Shown in pieces: positions 1 through 5,836 of a DNA stretch of 6,779 bases. The notes under the pieces are model-generated. The model did no database searches and was not told the DNA's origin. It saw only the letters and a program-made list of their open reading frames with translations. This stretch comes from Spirochaetaceae bacterium (GTDB taxonomy: Bacteria; Spirochaetota; Spirochaetia; DSM-27196; SKKC01). Within the stretch, counting starts at the first letter, position 1, and the number at the start of each line of letters is the position of its first letter. A program made the position numbers and the translations under genes. The stretch covers positions 1-6,779 of the forward strand of contig PUOG01000207.1 in assembly GCA_003552745.1 (NCBI GenBank), given 5' to 3'.

Positions 1-525
1 GAGATCAAGGGTGGTGTTATCCCCAATGAGTACATCCCGAGCTGTGATAAGGGCTTTCGTCAGTGCATGGAAAAGGGTACGCTCATCGGGTACCCGATCG
101 TCGGTGTACGAGTGGTGATTAATGATGGAAGTACCCATCCGGTCGACAGCTCGGACATGGCGTTTCAACAGGCGGCTATCGGATGCTTCCGACAAGCGTA
201 CCCGAGTGCGAAGCCGGTGATACTCGAGCCGATCATGAAGGTTGTCGTAGAGGGCCCCACCGAATACCAGGGGAACATTTTCGCAACAATCAATCAGCGT
301 CGCGGCATCATTCTCGCATCTTCGGAGGAAACCGCTTACTCAGTGGTTGAGGCAGAAGTGCCGCTCGCCGAGATGTTCGGGTATTCTACGGTGCTTCGGT
401 CGCTGACACAGGGTAAGGCCGAGTACTCGATGGAGTTTCTCAAGTACGGAAAGGTTCCGCAGAGCATAGCCGAGGAGCTGAAGGCTTCTATTGACGAGCG
501 CCGCAAGGCGGAAGCCCAACAGTGA
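1..525 (+). CDS. fusA: Elongation factor G, C-terminal part (5'-truncated by window edge)
   Basis: The open frame enters from the left edge in frame 1 and stops at TGA 523-525, giving 174 residues. These cover the end of domain IV and domain V of EF-G, the GTPase that drives tRNA-mRNA translocation on the ribosome in the cytoplasm. Recognisable EF-G motifs are KGGVIPNEYIP at the start, then LEPIMKVVVEGPTEYQG, the NQRRG loop, AEVPLAEMFGYST, LRSLTQGKAEYSMEF and a short tail ending KAEAQQ. The G domain lies outside the window, so GTP binding cannot be checked. The wording 'STVLRSLTQGKAEYSMEFLKYGKVPQSIAEEL' pattern (read as separate motifs) resembles the spirochaete/planctomycete EF-G1 paralogue more than canonical FusA; this is from memory. 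Several spirochaetes carry two EF-Gs with divided translocation and recycling duties, so the exact paralogue is uncertain. The next gene follows after 29 bp and may share its transcript. Confidence 0.95.
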   Translation, partial: EIKGGVIPNEYIPSCDKGFRQCMEKGTLIGYPIVGVRVVINDGSTHPVDSSDMAFQQAAIGCFRQAYPSAKPVILEPIMKVVVEGPTEYQGNIFATINQRRGIILASSEETAYSVVEAEVPLAEMFGYSTVLRSLTQGKAEYSMEFLKYGKVPQSIAEELKASIDERRKAEAQQ

Positions 526-537
526 CTCGGTACGTGT

Positions 538-543
538 AAGGAG
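538..543 (+). promoter_or_regulatory. Ribosome binding site for gene 555-1271
   Basis: AAGGAG lies 11 nt before the ATG at 555, a usable though slightly long spacing; a second purine stretch (GAGAGGA) sits right before the ATG. It supports the start at 555 and shows that this genome does use Shine-Dalgarno initiation, in contrast to the genes at 1975 (-) and 5837 (+). Confidence 0.6.
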
Positions 544-554
544 AGCCGAGAGGA

Positions 555-1271
555 ATGGTAAAAGAAGAGCTTGTGAAGAGGAGTCCGCTGCGTGTTCTGG
601 AGCGATCGACACACGGTGGGCTTGTACCGGGATCGATTGGAATTATCGCTTCGCGGAAGGGTGTGGGCAAGACCGCATGTCTCGTTCATATGGCGACCGA
701 CTCACTTCTGCAGGGGCGTGGCGTCATCCATGTGAGCTTTGCAGGGAAGACCGACCACATCATCAGCTGGTACGAGGACATCTTCAAAGAGATTGCTCGT
801 TGGCAGAACCTCGAGGACGCAATGTCGGTTCACGATGACCTGATCAAACACCGCGTGATAATGAACTTCAACCACGACGGTATGAACCTCGACCAGGTGC
901 TGTCCAGCCTACGGGCGATGATCACCCAGGGCGGTTTTCGGGCCGACATGATCGTCATCGACGGTCTCGACGTAGCGCGTCTCGACAGCTCGACTCTCGA
1001 CGTGCTTCACAACTTTGCGCGTGAGCTTGGAGTTACCGTCTGGCTGAGCGCGACGATCGTGCACGAAGACGAAGATGTCGATGGGCGAGGGGTCCCGACG
1101 ATGCTGAAGGACATCGTGAACGATGTGAGCCTTCTCATCACCCTGACACCGTCGAAGGATCGCTTCGTGCATCTTAAACTGGTGAAGGATCACGAAACCT
1201 TTCCGGGAGGTGAAGATCTGCATCTTCGTCTCGACGCTTCGACCATGCTGATTGCTGCCGATACGAAGTAG
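555..1271 (+). CDS. RecA/KaiC-like P-loop ATPase-fold protein, function unknown
   Basis: The 238-residue product has the order of a RecA/KaiC/DnaB-type nucleotide-binding domain. GLVPGSIGIIAS (22-33) leads to a P-loop SRKGVGKTA (33-41); VIHVSFAG (57-64) is the next strand; ADMIVIDGLD (130-139) is a Walker B strand ending in D136; VTVWLSATI (160-168) resembles the following sensor strand. The P-loop is slightly off consensus: the first position of [AG]xxxxGK[ST] is S33, while G38, K39 and T40 are intact, so nucleotide binding is plausible but not certain. No signal peptide or membrane segment is visible, so it should be cytoplasmic. It follows the EF-G gene by 29 bp with its own AAGGAG and ends before a terminator, so the two probably form an operon tail. 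It could be a regulatory ATPase or a degenerate one; I do not recognise a named family and assign no function. Confidence 0.85.
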   Translation: MVKEELVKRSPLRVLERSTHGGLVPGSIGIIASRKGVGKTACLVHMATDSLLQGRGVIHVSFAGKTDHIISWYEDIFKEIARWQNLEDAMSVHDDLIKHRVIMNFNHDGMNLDQVLSSLRAMITQGGFRADMIVIDGLDVARLDSSTLDVLHNFARELGVTVWLSATIVHEDEDVDGRGVPTMLKDIVNDVSLLITLTPSKDRFVHLKLVKDHETFPGGEDLHLRLDASTMLIAADTK

Positions 1272-1312
1272 TTCGTGGCACGAGACCGGCACGGCGAAAG
1301 GTGTGGCGCAGA

Positions 1313-1349
1313 CAAAAGAAAGCCGGAGCGAGACGGCTCCGGCTGTTTT
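1313..1349. terminator. Bidirectional intrinsic terminator between convergent genes
   Basis: AGCCGGAGC (1321-1329) and GCTCCGGCT (1336-1344) form a perfect 9-bp GC-rich stem with a 6-nt loop. On the plus strand it is followed by GTTTT (1345-1349). On the minus strand it is followed by TTCTTTT (complement of 1314-1320). It lies 49 bp after the stop of the P-loop gene and 28 bp after the stop of carD, so it can end transcription from both sides. The minus-strand T tract is the better one. Confidence 0.85.
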
Positions 1350-1372
1350 GCATGCATCGTTGGGGATAGGGA

Positions 1373-1975
1373 TCAGATTTCCTCGTCGATCTCCTCGTCT
1401 TGCACGTCGTCGTCGATACTCGCGGTGGCATGCTGTTTTGCTTCAAGCTGTGCCGCTTCGTGAACCGCCTTCAAGCGGTCAAAGACCATCTTCTCTACAT
1501 CGTGTTTGCTCTTCTTTATTGAGAAGCTGACCTCATCCACGAGCAGTTTCAGCGCGCTGTCGAACAGTTTCCGTTCGAGAATGGGGAGTTCCTTCACTTT
1601 ACTGCGATGGTAGAGCGAGCGAACCACCGTTGCGATATCGTGTACGCTGCCCTGCTTGAGAAGGTCGTGATTCATCTGATAGCGCAACTTCCAGTCGGCG
1701 GTTACCGGTTCATACTTGCCGGAGATGAGGTCAAGCGCCTTCTCCGATTCCTTCTTGCTGACGATCGCGCGAATGCCGAGTTCTTCCGCCTTGTTGACCG
1801 GAACCATAACGGTCATATCGGACACTTCGAGATAAATGATATAATAGAGAAGCTTCTCGCCCCTGAAGTCGCGCTCTTCTATCGACTGGACTTCCCCGAC
1901 ACCCTGCAAGGGATAGACCACCTGCTGGCCTTCCTTGAAGGTCGTCGTTCGCTTCGACTTAGAGCTTTTTGCCAT
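1373..1975 (-). CDS. carD: CarD/CdnL-family RNA polymerase-binding transcription regulator
   Basis: The 200-residue protein begins with a short basic stretch, then the RNA-polymerase-interacting (CarD_TRCF, Tudor-like) domain at about residues 13-72: FKEGQQVVYPLQGVGEV, then YYIIYLE and VMVPV. The helical C-terminal half (about 73-180) carries ADWKLRYQ with W95, in the place of the tryptophan that wedges into the minor groove near the -10 element in studied CarD proteins, followed by KELPILERKLFDSALKLL. CarD binds the RNAP beta subunit and stabilises open promoter complexes, often at rRNA promoters. The protein ends in an acidic tail (DDDVQDEEIDEEI, 188-200) that makes it longer than the roughly 160-residue family norm. 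The ATG at 1975 is preferred although it has no Shine-Dalgarno, because the alternative GTG at codon 19, which has an upstream AAGGAAGG, would cut off the first strand of the RNAP-binding domain. It is transcribed alone, away from gene 2059. Confidence 0.95.
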   Translation of the reverse strand: MAKSSKSKRTTTFKEGQQVVYPLQGVGEVQSIEERDFRGEKLLYYIIYLEVSDMTVMVPVNKAEELGIRAIVSKKESEKALDLISGKYEPVTADWKLRYQMNHDLLKQGSVHDIATVVRSLYHRSKVKELPILERKLFDSALKLLVDEVSFSIKKSKHDVEKMVFDRLKAVHEAAQLEAKQHATASIDDDVQDEEIDEEI

Positions 1976-1983
1976 AGTCGGCT

Positions 1984-2013
1984 ATTATAGAAGATTCGGG
2001 GTGCGAGGGTCAA
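1984..2013 (-). promoter_or_regulatory. carD promoter, close to sigma-70 consensus
   Basis: On the minus strand, TTGACC (2008-2013) is followed by an 18-bp spacer and a perfect TATAAT (1984-1989). Only 8 nt separate the -10 box from the ATG at 1975, so a start site 7 nt downstream of the box would fall at about 1977, giving a leader of 0-2 nt. No Shine-Dalgarno fits in this gap. Confidence 0.8.
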
Positions 2014-2058
2014 AGCGGTGTGTTTCGCTTGCGTGTACGGCAGGAATTTGTGTAGCTT

Positions 2059-2532
2059 ATGAACGTGGGTAAGCGCAGGAACCGGTTGATACAGGAGTTT
2101 ATCTCGAGCCTTTCTACCTCATTCGTGTTCGGCGCGCTGTGGGTCGTCACCGGATCGCATATCTGGATGTTCATCGGTCTGTTCGCCGGTGTGTTTCCGG
2201 CGCTCGGAAGTGCGGGAAAACTCCTCGCGGAGATCGGTGAGCATCGCAGGCTGTCTCGCGAGGCACCGGTCATGGCGCGACAGCGTCAGGAGAAAGAAAT
2301 CCTCCGTGTTGCCAAACTCGAGGGCGGGACTGTCACCCCTGCGGTAGCGGCGCTACGTACCAGTTGTTCGATAGATGACGCTGATCAGATTCTCCAGGAG
2401 TTAGCGGGCAAGGGATTCGCGACGATGGAGTTCGATGACGACGGTCGCGTCTTCTATTCGTTTCCGGAGTTTCGGACCGAAATCGATGATGACGAATCGA
2501 TGCCGGACAACGTACGGCAGGGACCGTTCTGA
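2059..2532 (+). CDS. Small membrane protein with winged-helix-like C-terminal domain
   Basis: This 157-residue protein starts with a basic stretch (KRRNR, 5-9), then two hydrophobic helices at about 14-31 and 34-53, separated by a short TGSH turn, which makes a membrane hairpin with both ends in the cytoplasm by the positive-inside rule. Residues 77-137 have the pattern of a winged helix: a helix (EKEILRVAKLEGG), a TVTPAVAALRTSC helix-turn, a second helix (DDADQILQELAGKG) and a beta wing (FATMEFDDDGRVFYSF). The tail is acidic. Such a layout suggests a membrane-tethered regulator or adaptor, but no DNA or partner is shown and the fold is inferred from pattern alone. AGGAA (2042-2046) lies 12 nt before the ATG, a weak ribosome binding site. 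The gene diverges from carD (83 bp between starts) and converges on the solute-binding protein gene with 6 bp between stops. I do not recognise a named family. Confidence 0.85.
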   Translation: MNVGKRRNRLIQEFISSLSTSFVFGALWVVTGSHIWMFIGLFAGVFPALGSAGKLLAEIGEHRRLSREAPVMARQRQEKEILRVAKLEGGTVTPAVAALRTSCSIDDADQILQELAGKGFATMEFDDDGRVFYSFPEFRTEIDDDESMPDNVRQGPF

Positions 2533-2538
2533 GGCGCG

Positions 2539-4128
2539 TCAAAGGCCGGGCGAAAACCGGATCAGGTCGGGAGCCGGCTCCTGTGGACGTTTTCGCAGGT
2601 AGCGCAGCGGGTGTATATCGAGCGCATTCGGAAACCAGCCTTCGATCGTATTCAGATCGATGAGATTGAACGATGCTGTGTGCGTCACCGGCATTATGGT
2701 GCCGCTCTGTAGCAGCATCTCTTCAGCCTCCGCCATCACTTCGAATCGCTCCGAGTCTTCCAGGGGAATGGAGCGATCGACGAGAGCATCGTACCGTTCG
2801 TCGGTCAAGCCGACTTCGTTCAGGTTGCTGTCGCTTGTCCATAGCTGAAGGAAGGTAAGCGGATCCGAGTAGTCGCCGATCCAACTGAACATGCCGACAG
2901 TCACCTCGGACTCTCCGGCAGCGTCGAAATAGTCCGGGTACGGGACCGTCTCGATCTCCACAGAGATATCCAGCACGCTCTCCCACGCGTCGGCCATGAG
3001 CTCGGCGACTCGATTCGCGTCGAATCCCCCGGGTATACGAATAAGCACATCCGGTAGCCCCTCGCCGGCCGGATACCCGGCGCCCTCCAGCAGCGAAAGC
3101 GCTTCCTCTTCGTCGCGCTCCGTCAGTCCGACAATTTCGGGGTATCCCGGGAGGTCGGGCACAAGCCGGTGCGTCGGCAAGAAGTAGACCTCGTCGGAGC
3201 GAACCTCGTCCCACGGTATCAGCAGAGCGAGGGCTCGACGTATGTCAGGATCATCCCACGGCTCCACTTCGGCACGCAGATAGTAGAAGGTCGTCGCGAA
3301 GAGTGCGTTTACGACAAGATCGCGGTCGTCTACGATTGCGTCGAAATCGATCGGGCCGAGCACCCAGTCGATCTCACCGTCGAAGTAGTCGTCCGTAGCA
3401 CCGACACTGTCGTCGGTGCGAACGAAGATGATTCGCTCGCTCTCTACGGATCGCTCACCCCAGTATCGTTCGTTGCGCTCCATTACGATACGTTCGGCAT
3501 TAACCTCGGCGAGAACGAACGGACCGTTGCCGATATGGTTTTCCGGCTCGTTATGGTCCTCCCGTTCGATCATGTCGGGGTGTAGAATACCGAAACTGTG
3601 GTGGGCGATCATCTGGAGAAAATGACCTGCCGGTTGAGTCAGCTCGACCTCCAGGCGGTCATCGGAGGGCGCCCTGATTCCGACGTCATCTCGATCCTCG
3701 CTCTCGCCACGGCGGTACGCGCGTGCACCGTCGACGATGTCGAACAGCCCGGCATACGGCGCATCATCGCCGAGGTCGAGAAGCGCAAGCCACGTGTCGC
3801 GCACGTGCTCGGCGGTTACCGGGTCACCGTTGGAAAAGCGAGCGTCAGATCTGAGATGAAACTCGTATACGGTGCCGTCGTCACTGATCGACCAGCTCTC
3901 GGCCACCCCCGGCACCGGGTCGAGCGTTAACGGGTGGTAGGAGACAAGCCCTTCGTGCAGGCCGGTGAGCAGCTGCGCCTCGGTCACCACGTAGGCGTGG
4001 AGCGGATTAAGCTGCAACTCGCTGTCGGATATCGCAATCCGTATCTCGGCGTCTCGATTCTGTGTGACTGCCGGGATCGTTATGATCAGCGCGAGGGCAG
4101 CGGCAATGATAGTACGATTCATATGCAT
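2539..4128 (-). CDS. Periplasmic family 5 solute-binding protein (oligopeptide/dipeptide type)
   Basis: The 529-residue product matches the SBP_bac_5 (OppA/DppA) family in size and motifs: LNPLHAYV (40-48), GLVSYHPLTLDPVPGVAESWSI (60-81, read as family signature), YEFHLRSDARFSNGDPVTAEHV (88-109), GNGPFVL (200-206), FYYLR and DDPDIRRALALLI (292-304), and WIGDYSDPLTFLQLW (416-430). A Sec signal peptide is visible: MNR, hydrophobic core IIAAALALIITI, possible cleavage near AVT-Q (residue 22/23); there is no lipobox cysteine, so the protein is probably soluble in the periplasm. It would deliver peptides or related solutes to an ABC permease. No permease or ATPase gene is adjacent, so the partner lies elsewhere. 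The mature protein is strongly acidic. Start choice is between ATG 4128 and ATG 4122, neither with a good ribosome binding site (a lone GAG upstream); the frame stays open to 4740 but that part is antisense to the methyltransferase gene and carries no family similarity. Confidence 0.93.
   Translation of the reverse strand: MHMNRTIIAAALALIITIPAVTQNRDAEIRIAISDSELQLNPLHAYVVTEAQLLTGLHEGLVSYHPLTLDPVPGVAESWSISDDGTVYEFHLRSDARFSNGDPVTAEHVRDTWLALLDLGDDAPYAGLFDIVDGARAYRRGESEDRDDVGIRAPSDDRLEVELTQPAGHFLQMIAHHSFGILHPDMIEREDHNEPENHIGNGPFVLAEVNAERIVMERNERYWGERSVESERIIFVRTDDSVGATDDYFDGEIDWVLGPIDFDAIVDDRDLVVNALFATTFYYLRAEVEPWDDPDIRRALALLIPWDEVRSDEVYFLPTHRLVPDLPGYPEIVGLTERDEEEALSLLEGAGYPAGEGLPDVLIRIPGGFDANRVAELMADAWESVLDISVEIETVPYPDYFDAAGESEVTVGMFSWIGDYSDPLTFLQLWTSDSNLNEVGLTDERYDALVDRSIPLEDSERFEVMAEAEEMLLQSGTIMPVTHTASFNLIDLNTIEGWFPNALDIHPLRYLRKRPQEPAPDLIRFSPGL
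2570..2581. repeat. 12-bp perfect palindrome inside the 3' end of the solute-binding protein gene
   Basis: GGAGCCGGCTCC is its own reverse complement and lies within codons near the C-terminus of the minus-strand gene, 38 bp beyond the stop of gene 2059-2532. With no room between the convergent stops, it may help slow or stop transcripts, but no T tract follows on either strand, and a chance palindrome in GC-rich coding DNA is as likely. Confidence 0.35.
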
Positions 4129-4150
4129 AGGCTCAGCACGACTATCTCGC

Positions 4151-4179
4151 TTGATTCGCCGGACAAGTCCACCGATGAT
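4151..4179 (+). promoter_or_regulatory. Possible weak promoter for the methyltransferase gene
   Basis: TTGATT (4151-4156) and GATGAT (4174-4179) are separated by 17 bp, each matching four of six consensus positions. A start near 4186 would give a leader of about 57 nt. The 114-bp gap between the divergent genes must hold promoters for both sides; I could not find a convincing one for the minus-strand gene. Confidence 0.3.
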
Positions 4180-4242
4180 GGAAATATCCGTGCGTACTGA
4201 GCAATAACGTAACACGGCAGAGCACCGGGGGCAACGCGGATA

Positions 4243-4962
4243 ATGACGAAACAGGGTGAATCGAGCGAGGAGAAATACCGGGCGGCGGGATATGAGCGTG
4301 TGGAGCCGAAGGCCACATATGCGCCGTGGAGCGACGACGTCGCTTTCCTTCGCGTGAACGACGTAATTAAGGAGCACACCCTTGTCGATCGGTATCGATG
4401 CTACGAACTGTGGCAGCTCGTAGCGCAGGCGATGAAGACTCCCGGAGATCTGCTGGAGGTCGGTGTCTGGAGGGGTGGTACCGGTGCGATTATCGCCGCA
4501 CAGGCGGCACGGCGAAACCGAAAACGGTGCGTCTATCTCGCCGACACGTTCACCGGTGTTGTGAAAGCAGGCTCGCGCGACCGCTACTACCGCGGGGGGG
4601 AGCACGCGAATACATCGGTCGAGCATGTCGGCCGGGTACTGAATACGCTCGAACTCGATAACACGCGAGTTCTCGCCGGTGTCTTTCCGGACGAGACGGC
4701 TGAACAGGTCGCGGCCGAAGACGGTCTTTGCTTCTGCCATATCGATGTCGATGTCTACGAAGGCGCTAAGGATGTGACCGAATGGGTGTTGCCGCGTCTC
4801 AACCCCGGCGGGATCATCGTGTACGACGACTACGGTTTCTACGGTTGTGAGGGTGTAACCGAGTTCGTGAACGGGATTATGGACAAAACCGGACTCGTTT
4901 TAGTACACAATCTGAACGGTCACGCCGTGATAGTGAAAGCCGGGAACTCAACGAGGGATTGA
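4243..4962 (+). CDS. TylF/MycF-family SAM-dependent O-methyltransferase
   Basis: The 239-residue protein has a class I methyltransferase core of the macrocin O-methyltransferase (TylF/MycF) type. LLEVGVWRGGTGAI (70-83) is the SAM-binding glycine motif, YLADTFTGV (98-106) is the acidic strand after it, HIDVDVYEGAKDVTEWVLPRL is spread over 166-186, and GGIIVYDDYGFYGCEGV (189-205) is the family's hallmark. Asp168/170 and Asp195/196 lie where the family places Mg2+ ligands. The family methylates sugar hydroxyls in macrolide synthesis, and relatives occur in polysaccharide loci. No glycosyltransferase or polyketide gene is present here, so the acceptor is unknown; methylation of a surface glycan is only a guess. 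It is cytoplasmic, with no signal peptide. The ATG at 4243 has no clear Shine-Dalgarno, and no better in-frame start is seen. It diverges from the solute-binding protein gene, and the next gene starts 42 bp downstream. Confidence 0.9.
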   Translation: MTKQGESSEEKYRAAGYERVEPKATYAPWSDDVAFLRVNDVIKEHTLVDRYRCYELWQLVAQAMKTPGDLLEVGVWRGGTGAIIAAQAARRNRKRCVYLADTFTGVVKAGSRDRYYRGGEHANTSVEHVGRVLNTLELDNTRVLAGVFPDETAEQVAAEDGLCFCHIDVDVYEGAKDVTEWVLPRLNPGGIIVYDDYGFYGCEGVTEFVNGIMDKTGLVLVHNLNGHAVIVKAGNSTRD

Positions 4963-4988
4963 ATACCGGTCGAGTAATTCGCTACAGT
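4959..4988 (+). promoter_or_regulatory. Probable promoter of the lytic transglycosylase gene
   Basis: TTGAAT (4959-4964) overlaps the TGA stop of the methyltransferase gene and is followed after 18 bp by TACAGT (4983-4988); each box matches four of six consensus positions. The predicted start near 4995 leaves a leader of about 10 nt before the ATG at 5005, without a Shine-Dalgarno. Read-through from the methyltransferase gene is an alternative, as no terminator separates them. Confidence 0.45.
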
Positions 4989-5004
4989 ACCGCCAATACC
5001 CGGT

Positions 5005-5781
5005 ATGAAGCGGTCAGAAACGTATTGGACTCCATATGACAATCCGTCCCGGCGCCGATATGTCCTCCTCGCCACGGCGCTCCTTGTTCTTACGGCGAGT
5101 GCAACTCATCACGGTGAGCTACGGCATGATCGTCGCCTTACCGGCTACACCGCTACGCAGAGCGAAGGCCGCACCTCCGCCTATTGGGCTGGAAGCGACC
5201 GCTATTTCCCCAATCTTGCCAACTATCTTGCAGCCGAAGACCCGAGCCTCGAGCTCTACCGCGAACCGGTAACCCGCGAAGCGGTCATCGATTTTTTCGT
5301 TTCGGTCGTCGGGTCAGAGGAGATCGTAGTGCCCGTGCTCAAGAACGCGGACGCGAACGATATCCCACCGACTCTCGCTTTCACGATCGCCTATATCGAG
5401 AGCAGCTATCGCACTAACGTCGTCAACCGGAACACACCGAACAGCCACAACCGTCAACCGAGTACCGATCGAGGCCTTTTTCAGTTGAACGATCGGAGCT
5501 TTCCGCATCTCTCCGATGACGATTTTTTCCATCCCGACACGAACTCCTACTACGCGATGGAGCACCTTCGCTACGCGATGAATCGCGCCGGGGAGAACTA
5601 TCGGACCGCCATGGCGATATACAATGCAGGCGAAGGGCGGGTGCTCGCCGGAAACACCCCGGCAAGTACGCAGCGGTACGTTCAAAGAGCATCTCAGTAC
5701 CGAGCCTCACTTCTCTCGCGATTTCGGTCCTTCATCAAACGGAACTTCCCGACCGACCCCGACGAGATCGCCGGTAGCTGA
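5005..5781 (+). CDS. Lytic transglycosylase, SLT domain, membrane-anchored or exported
   Basis: The 258-residue protein cuts peptidoglycan glycan strands to anhydro-muropeptides. After a basic N-terminus (SRRRY, 15-19), a hydrophobic stretch at about 19-34 is a signal anchor or uncleaved signal peptide, placing the rest in the periplasm. The catalytic domain spans about 115-235: PPTLAFTIAYIESSYR (121-136) with the expected catalytic Glu132, RGLFQLN (156-162) as the GLxQ(I/L) motif, AIYNAGEGRV (204-213) as the AYNAG motif, and TQRYVQ (222-227) as the closing YV motif. All hallmark residues are present, so it should be active. The region between signal and domain has no known domain. No typical ribosome binding site precedes the ATG at 5005, but no other in-frame start keeps the signal sequence. 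It has its own probable promoter. It could act in wall remodelling around growth or flagellar assembly; context does not say. Confidence 0.93.
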   Translation: MKRSETYWTPYDNPSRRRYVLLATALLVLTASATHHGELRHDRRLTGYTATQSEGRTSAYWAGSDRYFPNLANYLAAEDPSLELYREPVTREAVIDFFVSVVGSEEIVVPVLKNADANDIPPTLAFTIAYIESSYRTNVVNRNTPNSHNRQPSTDRGLFQLNDRSFPHLSDDDFFHPDTNSYYAMEHLRYAMNRAGENYRTAMAIYNAGEGRVLAGNTPASTQRYVQRASQYRASLLSRFRSFIKRNFPTDPDEIAGS

Positions 5782-5799
5782 GCTCTTCACCGGCTCGCA

Positions 5800-5828
5800 T
5801 TGACACCGCTCTGTGCCGTACGTACTGT
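5800..5828 (+). promoter_or_regulatory. DAHP synthase gene promoter with near-leaderless start
   Basis: A perfect TTGACA (5800-5805) is followed after 17 bp by TACTGT (5823-5828), a weak -10 (T, A and final T match). The -10 box ends 8 nt before the ATG at 5837, so transcription would begin around 5835. No Shine-Dalgarno lies in that gap. The spacing of box to ATG equals that of carD. Confidence 0.65.
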
Positions 5829-5836
5829 AGCGCTCT

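Noticed and set aside
1607..1990. 127-residue plus-strand open frame opposite carD
   Set aside because: It is a shadow of carD, which has clear domain motifs and its own promoter.
2029..2058. TTGCGT and TAGCTT as a promoter for gene 2059-2532
   Set aside because: The boxes match poorly and would place the transcription start inside the coding region.
2723..3214. 163-residue minus-strand frame within the solute-binding protein gene
   Set aside because: Arg/Gly-rich out-of-frame translation inside a well-supported coding region.
4129..4242. Minus-strand promoter for the solute-binding protein gene
   Set aside because: Candidate pairs (for example TTGTCC with TAGTCG at 16 bp, TTACGT with GATATT at 18 bp) match too few consensus positions to support.
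4129..4740. Upstream in-frame extension of the solute-binding protein frame to a 733-residue protein
   Set aside because: Most of it is antisense to the well-supported methyltransferase gene, shows no family similarity, and would bury the signal peptide that begins at 4128/4122.
5770..5794. GCCGGT/ACCGGC inverted repeat at the end of the lytic transglycosylase gene
   Set aside because: Only 6 bp of stem with a 13-nt loop and no T tract; too weak to call a terminator.
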